Source of the DNA: Streptomyces bicolor
GTDB lineage: Bacteria > Actinomycetota > Actinomycetes > Streptomycetales > Streptomycetaceae
Reading direction: 5' to 3'
Length of the DNA: 64,000 nt
Assembly: GCF_000719285.1 (NCBI RefSeq)
Contig: NZ_JOFS01000033.1
Location: 38,408 to 102,407, forward strand
The stretch's first letter is position 1. Each line of letters begins with the position of its first letter. The translations under genes and the position numbers were made by a program. The notes under the pieces are model-generated. The model did not search any database and had not been told where the DNA came from. It worked only from the letters and a program-made list of their open reading frames with translations. Shown here piece by piece: positions 57,470-64,000 of the stretch.

Positions 57470-57506
57470 TTCCCCTGAACGGCAGCTCGGCCGCCGTTCA
57501 GGGGAA
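57470..57506 (+). terminator. Perfect 14-bp stem hairpin after the response regulator
   Basis: TTCCCCTGAACGGC (57470-57483) pairs exactly with GCCGTTCAGGGGAA (57493-57506) over a 9-nt loop, 13 bp after the response-regulator stop. The palindromic stem gives AAAA on one strand and TTCC on the other, so it may work in either direction. Confidence 0.8.
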
Positions 57507-57556
57507 AACGGCGGCGAGGGCGCGTGGCGCCGGGCGGGGCCGTCGACAACTGACCC

Positions 57557-58537
57557 GTGAGCCTGCCGCTGATCCCTCCCATGCTCGCCACACCCGGCAC
57601 CCTGCCGCCCGCCGCGCAGGACGCGCGCTGGGCGTACGAGACCAAGCAGGACGGCCAGCGCGCGGTCGTCTACCTGGAAGGGGACGGCGAGCTGCTGCTG
57701 CGAGCCCGTTCCGGCGAGGACATCACGGCGGCCTATCCCGAACTGCGGCCGCTGGGCGGCGCGCTGGGCTCCACCTCCGCCGTCCTCGACGGCGAGATCC
57801 TGGCGCTGGACGAACAGGGGCGCGCCGACTTCCAGTTGCTGCAGTCCCGGATGGGGCTGGCGCACGCGCCCGCGCGGGCCGCGCGGATGGCGGCCCGCAC
57901 GCCCGTCCATCTGGTGCTGTTCGACGTGATGCACCTGGCGGGCCGCTCCCTCGTCGCGCTGCCCTACACCCGGCGCCGCGGCCGGCTGGAGGAGCTGGGC
58001 CTCGGCGGGCCGTACTGGTCGACGCCGGCCGCGGTGGTCGGCCACGGCGCCGAGGCCCTGCGGGCGACCCGTGAGCACGGCCTCGAGGGGCTGGTGTGCA
58101 AGCGGCTGGACTCGGTGTACGAGCCCGGGGTGCGCTCCCGTGCCTGGATCAAGATCCGCAACATGCGCACCGAGGACGTCGTCGTCGGGGGCTGGCTGCC
58201 CGGCAAGGGACGGCTGACGGGCCTGCCGGGCTCGGTGCTGGTCGGTCAGCGCGCGGCGGGGCGGCTGCGCTACGTCGGCAATGTGGGCACCGGCTGGAGC
58301 GAGTCCGAGCGGAACCAACTGGCCCGGATGCTGCGGGAGTCGGAGACGGACACCTGCCCGTTCCACCCCGTCCCGCGGGTGCCGGGCGCGCATTGGGTGC
58401 TGCCCCGGCTGGTCGGGGAGGTCCGCTACAGCGTGCGCACCCGCTCCGGGCTGCTGCGCCAGCCGTCCTGGCTGCGGCTGAGGCCCGACCTCACGCCTGA
58501 GGAGTCGGCGGCCGAAATCCCCGACGACAGCGCCTGA
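57557..58537 (+). CDS. ATP-dependent DNA ligase (LigD ligase-domain type)
   Basis: A 326-residue DNA ligase. The adenylated lysine is in motif I YETKQDGQRAVVY. SAVLDGEILALDEQG is motif III-like, EGLVCKRLDSVYEPGVRS contains motif IV, and RAWIKIRN is motif V. The OB-fold domain follows (VVVGGWLPGKGRLTGLPGSV, YVGNVGTGWS). It corresponds to the ligase part of LigD or to LigC-type enzymes of actinobacterial end joining. It is encoded apart from the phosphoesterase domain protein at 48.6 kb. It probably serves DNA repair and is monocistronic. Confidence 0.92.
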   Translation: MSLPLIPPMLATPGTLPPAAQDARWAYETKQDGQRAVVYLEGDGELLLRARSGEDITAAYPELRPLGGALGSTSAVLDGEILALDEQGRADFQLLQSRMGLAHAPARAARMAARTPVHLVLFDVMHLAGRSLVALPYTRRRGRLEELGLGGPYWSTPAAVVGHGAEALRATREHGLEGLVCKRLDSVYEPGVRSRAWIKIRNMRTEDVVVGGWLPGKGRLTGLPGSVLVGQRAAGRLRYVGNVGTGWSESERNQLARMLRESETDTCPFHPVPRVPGAHWVLPRLVGEVRYSVRTRSGLLRQPSWLRLRPDLTPEESAAEIPDDSA

Positions 58538-58581
58538 CACACAGCTTCGCGCCAGTTGTTGCGCTGATCGTTACCGCTGGT

Positions 58582-58607
58582 ACTTCCGTGGCTCTTGGCA
58601 CGGAAGT
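58582..58607. promoter_or_regulatory. 9-bp inverted repeat upstream of the NLP gene
   Basis: ACTTCCGTG (58582-58590) and CACGGAAGT (58599-58607) are exact inverted copies separated by 8 bp. The centre-to-centre geometry suits a dimeric repressor. It lies between the ligase stop and the NLP start, about 75 bp before the latter; a ligase terminator is the alternative. Confidence 0.55.
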
Positions 58608-58679
58608 GAAAAGCCAGGATCCTGAACTGCCTTTCCCCCCATAGCCGTTGGGCTGCGCCCGAACCAGGAGGAGGACGCA

Positions 58680-59456
58680 GTGTCGTCACAGACGTCCCGC
58701 ATGCACCGAAAGCGCTGGATCACCGGTCTGGCCGGTGCCGCCGCGCTCGTCGTCGCCTTCCCCAGCACCGCCTTCGCGGCCCCGCCCGCGGCGCTGCCCG
58801 CGAACGCCGACTCGGCCGAGAAGACGTACCAGCCCGCCTACGACTACGACACGGACGGCTGCTACTCCACTCCCGCCATCGGCCCGGACGGTACCGTCAA
58901 CGGCGGCCTGAAGCCGACCGGTTCGCTCAGCGGCGACTGCCGTGACGCCTCCGACCTCGACAACACCAACGGCTACTCGCGCTACAAGTGCAACAACGGC
59001 TGGTGCGCCTACCTGTACGGCCTGTATTTCGAGAAGGACCAGGCGATAGCGGGCAGCAGCATCGGCGGGCACCGGCACGACTGGGAGCACGTCGTGGTGT
59101 GGGTGCAGAACAACGCGGTGCAGTACGTCTCGACGTCCAACCACGGCTCGTTCACCATCAGCCCCGCGTCGTCGGTGCGCTTCGACGGCACGCACCCGAA
59201 GATCGTCTACCACAAGGACGGCGTCAGCACGCACTGCTTCCGGCCGGCCAACTCCAATGACGAGCCGCCGGAGAACCACAAGGGCACCTGGCAGTACCCG
59301 CCGCTTGTCGGCTGGAACGGCTACCCGTCGGGCGTGCGCGACAAGCTGGTCGCGTACAACTTCGGCAGCGCCAACTTCGGTCTGAAGGACGCCAACTTCG
59401 CGAACCACCTGGCGTCGGCGAAGCCCTCGGGGATCGCGTTCGACCCCAACGCCTGA
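58680..59456 (+). CDS. Secreted NPP1/NLP-family (Nep1-like) protein
   Basis: A 258-residue exported protein. The N-terminal segment RKRWITGLAGAAALVVAFPS with cleavage after TAFA is a Sec signal. The family heptapeptide GHRHDWE is present as IGGHRHDWEHVVVWVQ, together with cysteines in CYSTPAIG, GDCRD and YKCNNGWCAYLYGLYF. NLPs of microbes bind sphingolipids of plant membranes and cause necrosis in dicots, but many family members are non-toxic. GGAGGAGG precedes the GTG start. A 9-bp inverted repeat upstream suggests regulation. Confidence 0.9.
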   Translation: MSSQTSRMHRKRWITGLAGAAALVVAFPSTAFAAPPAALPANADSAEKTYQPAYDYDTDGCYSTPAIGPDGTVNGGLKPTGSLSGDCRDASDLDNTNGYSRYKCNNGWCAYLYGLYFEKDQAIAGSSIGGHRHDWEHVVVWVQNNAVQYVSTSNHGSFTISPASSVRFDGTHPKIVYHKDGVSTHCFRPANSNDEPPENHKGTWQYPPLVGWNGYPSGVRDKLVAYNFGSANFGLKDANFANHLASAKPSGIAFDPNA

Positions 59457-59550
59457 CCCGGATCGGGCGCGGGACCTAGGACCCCGTCATCCAGGGCTTC
59501 CGTCCCGCGCCCGATCCCGGCACACCCGCGTGCGGCATACCGTCCGGTTC

Positions 59551-60567
59551 ATGGCCATCACCGACACGAGCGGACAGCTCGAAGAAGCACTGGAACGCGT
59601 CCACGCATCCGGCCCGGAACGCGACGGCTGGCTGTCCAACCACGCCCCCATGGTCGTCGAAGCCCTCGCCGCACACGGTCACGCGGGCGCCGTCCACCAC
59701 TGGCTGGACCTCTACCGCGACCGGCTGGAGGACTTCCCCGACCGCGTCGCCCCCGTCACCGACGACAACTGGGCCTCGGCACTGGGCGATCCGCGACGCA
59801 TCGCCGACTGGACCGACCACTTCTCCCGCACGCTCGCCGAGCACCCCTGGAGGAGCGTCCTCGCCGAGTGGTGGCCGCGTCTGCTGCCCGGGATGTACGG
59901 CGGCGCCACCCACACGGTCATCCGGACCGGCCACGCCGTACGCGCCCTCCTGGCGGGCAAGAACGCGCCCCGGCTCACCGAACTCGCGCACGCACTGGGC
60001 TACTGGGCGGCACGCCACCAGCCGGTCGCCGGCGTCACCGCGCTGCCGGGCGCGCCGACCGCCACCCGGACCCTGGACGCCGTACCGGCGATCGAGCCGG
60101 GGCACCTGGGATTCCGTGACCGCCTGACCGCGGTGCGCCGACTGCCCGTCTGGGCCGGCGATGTCACCGACCCGGACACCGCGAAGGCCCGCCTCGCCGA
60201 GCTCGTCCGTGCCGCGACCCACCGCTACGCCACCCACGGCCACGGCGAGCCCACCATGCTCGTGCACGCGGCGACGGCACCCAGCGCCGTCCTGCGCACC
60301 CTCGACGCGCTCCCCCGCGACCTGTGGGCCCCCAGCCTGCACGCGGCCTGGACGGCCTCGGCGGCCGTCACCGCGATGTACGGGCCCGCCGAACCGGTCG
60401 CCCCTGTCCCGTCGGTGCGACTGACGGCCGGGGACGTCATGGAGAAGGCCCTCGCCCACGGGGACGAACACGTCATCAAGCTCGCCGACACGGCTCTGGA
60501 CGTCGGGGACGAGCCCGCCCTCGCTGCCGCCCTGCGGGCGGTCGAGATCAGCCGGCCTCTGGTCTGA
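59551..60567 (+). CDS. Questin-oxidase-like protein (DUF4243)
   Basis: A 338-residue protein resembling the questin oxidase family (DUF4243). Features are SNHAPMVVEALAAHGHAGAV, WWPRLLPGMYGGATHTVIRT and the His-rich HRYATHGHGEPTMLVHAATA. In fungi the family opens anthraquinone rings (Baeyer-Villiger-like) in xanthone-type pathways; bacterial members are uncharacterised. The ATG at 59551 is chosen; 59530 is possible. No polyketide aromatic genes are nearby. Its end overlaps the convergent regulator gene by 20 bp. Confidence 0.8.
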   Translation: MAITDTSGQLEEALERVHASGPERDGWLSNHAPMVVEALAAHGHAGAVHHWLDLYRDRLEDFPDRVAPVTDDNWASALGDPRRIADWTDHFSRTLAEHPWRSVLAEWWPRLLPGMYGGATHTVIRTGHAVRALLAGKNAPRLTELAHALGYWAARHQPVAGVTALPGAPTATRTLDAVPAIEPGHLGFRDRLTAVRRLPVWAGDVTDPDTAKARLAELVRAATHRYATHGHGEPTMLVHAATAPSAVLRTLDALPRDLWAPSLHAAWTASAAVTAMYGPAEPVAPVPSVRLTAGDVMEKALAHGDEHVIKLADTALDVGDEPALAAALRAVEISRPLV

Positions 60568-61555
60568 CGTCCCCCTCGGCCAGGGCGTCGCCCAGGGCCG
60601 TCCGCCCGTACAGCACGTAGTGGCCCCGCCGCCAGGACACCAGCAGGCCCGCCTCCCGCAGGACCGAGAGGTGGGCCGACACGGTCGAGGGGGCCAGGCA
60701 GTGGCGGCGGGCGAGCTCCGTCGTCGAGGACGGGGTGGTGAGGCCGGCGAGGACGGCCGCGCGCTGGTGGCCGAGCAGCCGGGCGAGCGCCCGCGGCGGG
60801 CGCGGCGCTTCGGCGGTGTGGAGGCGGCCCATGCCTCGCGCGGGGTAGATGACGGTCGGCTGCCAGGGCCGCGCGAAGCCGCTCACCACGTCCGGCCACA
60901 CGAACACGCTCGGCATGAGCAACACACCCCTGCCGTCCGGGGGTTGTACGTCCGGGACATCGGCGTACCTGCGCAGGGTGAGGGTGTGGTCGGCCCAGTC
61001 GACCGCCGGATGCAGCCCGGTGAGCAGCGCGTCGAGGCCGCCGTCAGCCGCCGCGCGCGAGCGGTGCGCGATGTCCGCCTCGAGGACGGCGCGGTGGCGC
61101 GGCCAGTCCGGGGCGAGCAGGGCGTGCCAGGCCCGCTCGGTGAGGTCGGCCAGGCGGCGCACGGTGGCGGCGGGGTCGTCGAGCGCGGCACGCCCCCGCG
61201 CTGACTCGGCGAGCCCGGGCGTGCAGGCCAGGGAGCGCGCCATCTCCGCGTGGGCCAGGGCAGGGTCGGTGGCGCGCATGCGGGCCAGCTCGTCGTCGAA
61301 GGAGGGGTACGGCTCGTGCGGGGGCGCGCCGAGGAAGTCCGGGGTGTAGCCGCCGGGTGGCGGGACGAACAGCCACAGCGGTGACAGGTCGAGGGCTGCC
61401 ACGGTACGGCGTACGCGACGCAGCCAGCCCTGGTGGTAGCCGTGCCGGGACGGGCGGCGGAGCAGGCGCAGCGCCTCGTGCGTCTGGCACAGCGGCGAGA
61501 TCGCGAACCGGCAGCGCGTGAGGTCGTCGGTGCCGAGGTGCAGGGCTAGCGGCAT
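60548..61555 (-). CDS. DUF5937/ArsR-like winged-helix transcriptional regulator
   Basis: A 335-residue regulator. The N-terminal 230 residues (LGTDDLTRCRFAISPLCQTH onward) form the DUF5937 domain common in Streptomyces; the C-terminal part is a winged helix of the ArsR type (STTELARRHCLAPSTVSAHL, EAGLLVSWRRGHYVLYGRTA). The ATG at 61555 fits the usual family start MPLALHLG; longer readings add unrelated residues. It is divergent from an MFS exporter with 167 bp between the starts, the usual layout of an efflux pump and its repressor. Confidence 0.88.
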   Translation of the reverse strand: MPLALHLGTDDLTRCRFAISPLCQTHEALRLLRRPSRHGYHQGWLRRVRRTVAALDLSPLWLFVPPPGGYTPDFLGAPPHEPYPSFDDELARMRATDPALAHAEMARSLACTPGLAESARGRAALDDPAATVRRLADLTERAWHALLAPDWPRHRAVLEADIAHRSRAAADGGLDALLTGLHPAVDWADHTLTLRRYADVPDVQPPDGRGVLLMPSVFVWPDVVSGFARPWQPTVIYPARGMGRLHTAEAPRPPRALARLLGHQRAAVLAGLTTPSSTTELARRHCLAPSTVSAHLSVLREAGLLVSWRRGHYVLYGRTALGDALAEGDVRPEAG

Positions 61556-61722
61556 GGCGGCCCCCATGGTGAGCGGCGGTTCGTCCCGGGCCCGAGGCGG
61601 CGATTCGGCCAGAGCCCAGCAGAGGTTTCCGGACCGATGATTCGTCCTCGATCGAAAGAGTAGAGGCGTCCACGCCGACCCCGCACGCTTGCCCCGACTC
61701 CCCCTGAACAAAAGGCGGTTGG

Positions 61723-62949
61723 ATGGGCAGCGTACGTCCGGCACCGTGGCGGCGTGCCGCCGTCGTCGCGGCGCTGATGCTGGCGGCGTTCACCTTCAAC
61801 ACCACCGAGAACCTGCCGGTCGGCCTGCTCCCGCTCATGGCGGAGGACCTTCGGGTGTCGCTCGCGGCCGTGGGTGCCCTGGTCACCGGGTACGGCCTGA
61901 CCGTCGCCGTGGTGTCGCTGCCGCTCGCCCATGTCACCCGGTCCGTGCCGCGCCGGTATCTGCTGGCGGGGCTGCTGGGGCTGCTCGCCGTGGCGAGCTG
62001 GGTGTCGGCGCTGGGAGGGGTGTCGTACGGGGTGCTGCTGGCTGCTCGGGTGGCGACCGCGTCGGCCCAGGCGTTGTTCTGGGCGGTGATGGGGCCGGTC
62101 GCGGTCGGTCTGTTCCCGCCGGAGCGGCGGGGGCGGGTCATCGGGCTGCTGTCGGTCGGCGGTTCACTGGCCACCGTGGCCGGGGTTCCGGCCGGTACCT
62201 GGCTGGGCGGCCACACCGGCTGGCGCACGCCGTTCGCGCTGCTCGGCGTGCTGGCCCTGGTCTCGCTCGTGGTCATCGGCGTACTGCTGCCGTCGTCCCG
62301 CCCGGAGGACGGTCACTCGGCGTACGGCGCGGCCCCCGACCGGCGCGGGTACTTCGTGGTGTTGACCGTCACCGCCCTGTCGGTGACCGGTGCCTTCGCC
62401 GGGTTCACCTATGTCGTCGCCTTGCTGGACGAGGTGAGCGGATTCAGGGAGGACGCGGTGAGTGGCGTGCTGTTCGCGTTCGGCGGGGCGGCGCTGGCCG
62501 GGGTCCTGGTGACCGGGCCGCTCCTGGACCGCTTCCCGCGTGCCACGCTCGCGCTGCCGGTGGCCGTCCAGGCGGTGGCCCTGCTCGGTCTCTGGGCGGC
62601 GGGTCATGTCCCGGCGGCGACCGTCGTACTGATCATGCTGCTGGGTGCCTCGGTCGCGCCCGCCTTCATGGCGACGCAGAGCCGGGTGCTCCAGGTGGCG
62701 CCGGGCCGCACCGAGACGGCCCTCGCGGCCAACTCGGCCGCCTACAACGTGGGCATCGCCGCCGGTGCGCTGCTCGGCGGCGCGCTGCTGTCCGTGGTCG
62801 GGGTGCGTGGCACGTTCCTCGTCGGGGGGCTGCTGACGGTGGGGGCGCTCGCGGTGCTGGGCCTTCCGGTGCGGGCAGCCGGGAAGGACGGGGCGGACGG
62901 CAACGGAGGGGCGCGAATGGGGCGGTACCGTGCGGATGCGGGCTGGTGA
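61723..62949 (+). CDS. MFS transporter (arabinose/sugar or drug efflux type)
   Basis: A 408-residue exporter of the major facilitator superfamily with 12 predicted helices. [20 protein letters not shown] at the start and [20 protein letters not shown] are typical of the AraJ/YdhP/CmlR-like drug and sugar efflux group; [20 protein letters not shown] matches their helix 10-11. It is divergent from a winged-helix regulator that probably controls it. The C-terminal 20 residues are hydrophilic. Only 17 bp separate its stop from hemC. Confidence 0.88.
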   Translation: MGSVRPAPWRRAAVVAALMLAAFTFNTTENLPVGLLPLMAEDLRVSLAAVGALVTGYGLTVAVVSLPLAHVTRSVPRRYLLAGLLGLLAVASWVSALGGVSYGVLLAARVATASAQALFWAVMGPVAVGLFPPERRGRVIGLLSVGGSLATVAGVPAGTWLGGHTGWRTPFALLGVLALVSLVVIGVLLPSSRPEDGHSAYGAAPDRRGYFVVLTVTALSVTGAFAGFTYVVALLDEVSGFREDAVSGVLFAFGGAALAGVLVTGPLLDRFPRATLALPVAVQAVALLGLWAAGHVPAATVVLIMLLGASVAPAFMATQSRVLQVAPGRTETALAANSAAYNVGIAAGALLGGALLSVVGVRGTFLVGGLLTVGALAVLGLPVRAAGKDGADGNGGARMGRYRADAGW

Positions 62950-62966
62950 CGGTCTATCGTGTCCGC

Positions 62967-63902
62967 ATGTCCGTCCCTGAACTGATCCGTATCGTCTCCC
63001 GCGACTCGCCGATGGCGCTCGCCCAAGTGGAGCGTGTGCGCGCCGAGTTGGCGGTCCTGCACCCCGGCGTGCGCACCGAGGTCGTGCCGGTGAAGACGAC
63101 CGGTGACAAGTGGATGGGCGATCTCTCCAAGGTCGAGGGCAAGGGGGCGTTCACCAAGGAGGTGGACGCCGCGCTGGTGGCGGGCGAGGCAGATCTCGCC
63201 GTGCACTGCGTCAAGGACATCCCCGCCGACCGGCCACTGCCCGCGGGGACCACGTTCGCCGCGTTCCTGAAGCGCGACGACATCCGGGACGCCCTGATCC
63301 ATCCCGGCGGCCTGACGCTGGACGAGCTGCCGGCCGGGACCCGGATCGGCACCTCCTCGGTGCGTCGCGTCGCCCAGCTGGCCGCCACTCATCCGCAGCT
63401 GCAGTGCGTGCCGTTCCGCGGCAACGCCAACCGGCGGCTGGAGAAGCTGGCCGCCGGTGAGGCGGACGCCCTGCTGCTGGCGGTGTCCGGCCTCGAACGC
63501 ATCGGCCGGGCGGACGTCATCAGCGAGGTCCTCTCCCCCGAGGTGATGATGCCGCCGATCGGTGCGGGCATCCTCGCGCTGCAGTGCCGGGAGGGCGACA
63601 CGGAGCTCATCGACGCGGTCAGCGGCCTCGGTGACCCGGACACCCATCGCGAGGCCACGGCCGAGCGCATGTTCCTGCACGTCCTGCAGGGGCACTGCAA
63701 CAGCCCGATCGCCGGGTACGCGCGCGTGGACCGCGGCGGCGAGCTGTCCCTGCGGGCCTGTGTGTTCACCCCGGACGGCAAGACGCGGCTGAACGCCCAC
63801 GAGTGGGCCGGCCGGCTGGACCCGGCCACGCTCGGCACGTCGGTGGCGGTCGCGCTGCTGCGTCAGGGAGCCCGCGAGATCATCGACGGCATCCCGCACT
63901 GA
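62967..63902 (+). CDS. hemC: Porphobilinogen deaminase (hydroxymethylbilane synthase)
   Basis: A 311-residue enzyme of tetrapyrrole synthesis that polymerises four porphobilinogens to hydroxymethylbilane. Key features are [39 protein letters not shown], the catalytic Asp in [28 protein letters not shown] and [16 protein letters not shown]. The dipyrromethane-cofactor Cys is in [13 protein letters not shown]. Several otherwise conserved positions differ (VHCVKD for VHSxKD, GHC for GGC). It is not next to other hem genes, and follows an exporter gene, so it is probably a second hemC paralogue. Confidence 0.9.
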   Translation: MSVPELIRIVSRDSPMALAQVERVRAELAVLHPGVRTEVVPVKTTGDKWMGDLSKVEGKGAFTKEVDAALVAGEADLAVHCVKDIPADRPLPAGTTFAAFLKRDDIRDALIHPGGLTLDELPAGTRIGTSSVRRVAQLAATHPQLQCVPFRGNANRRLEKLAAGEADALLLAVSGLERIGRADVISEVLSPEVMMPPIGAGILALQCREGDTELIDAVSGLGDPDTHREATAERMFLHVLQGHCNSPIAGYARVDRGGELSLRACVFTPDGKTRLNAHEWAGRLDPATLGTSVAVALLRQGAREIIDGIPH

Positions 63903-64000
63903 GAGGGCGTTTCGTTCCGTTGTTTAGTCCCTGGATGCCCTAATTCGTTGAGGTTCTAGGTGCCGCGCCAGCTCGGGGTGGATTCGGCTGTGAGGCGGCG
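63903..64000. other. Window end after hemC
   Basis: The last 98 bases are noticeably more AT-rich than the surrounding genes (TTTCGTTCCGTTGTTTAGTC and GCCCTAATTCGTTGAGG). No gene can be read before the window ends. An insertion-sequence end or a promoter is possible, but nothing decides it. Confidence 0.3.

Overview
The window is very GC-rich actinobacterial DNA and almost certainly comes from a Streptomyces. The evidence is a 'conservon' operon with paired cytochrome P450s, a SARP-type activator beside a giant PKS-NRPS gene, sugar ABC transporters that lack their own ATPase, frequent GTG/TTG starts with 4-nt overlaps, and rare TTA (bldA-type) codons. No rRNA, tRNA or CRISPR array was seen. 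All calls were made by reading sequence and translations; no database search was possible.

Layout. 0.36-5.9 kb: a cvnABCD conservon with two P450 genes. The first P450 lacks the K-helix ExxR arginine (CYP157-like) and the second is canonical (CYP154-like). 6-11.3 kb: a PucR-like regulator, a YciO/YrdC protein, a dienelactone hydrolase, an MFS exporter and a small unknown. 11.4-14.0 kb: a second MFS exporter gene split by a TnpB-only (IS1341-type) element; removing 12371..13765 restores one frame exactly. 14-22.9 kb: unknowns, a decayed transglutaminase-like gene, a DUF899 protein, a SLC13/ArsB-like permease, an arginase-fold hydrolase, an MHYT membrane sensor with a TTA codon, a metallophosphoesterase and an LLM-class flavin oxidoreductase.

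22.9-37.4 kb is the centrepiece. A single 4,121-residue protein reads FAAL-ACP-KS-AT-KR-ACP-C-A-PCP-C and ends in a Rossmann domain resembling cyanobacterial acyl-ACP reductase instead of a thioesterase. It is preceded by a SARP regulator whose own upstream region carries two identical 9-mers with an 11-bp period. The expected backbone is a beta-hydroxyacyl chain joined to one amino acid and possibly released reductively.

38.5-47.6 kb: a TauD-type dioxygenase, a small P-loop kinase, then a compact fructan-utilisation locus: Tat-exported GH32 enzyme, divergent binding protein and two permeases, cytoplasmic GH32 enzyme and LacI repressor, with two CG-centred dyads in the divergent promoter. 47.7-53.1 kb: aldo/keto reductase, LigD-type phosphoesterase, secreted cupin, PAS-GAF-SpoIIE-ATPase phosphatase, and a coupled DoxX/peroxiredoxin pair. 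53.1-56.8 kb is a decay zone: an AraC tail, an FAD reductase without its N-terminal half, a response regulator without its receiver and a histidine kinase without its ATPase domain, interleaved with intact MarR and TetR genes and followed by an intact NarL-type regulator. 57.5-64 kb: LigD-type ATP-dependent DNA ligase, secreted NLP-family protein, questin-oxidase-like protein, an HTH regulator divergent from an MFS exporter, and a second-copy-type hemC.
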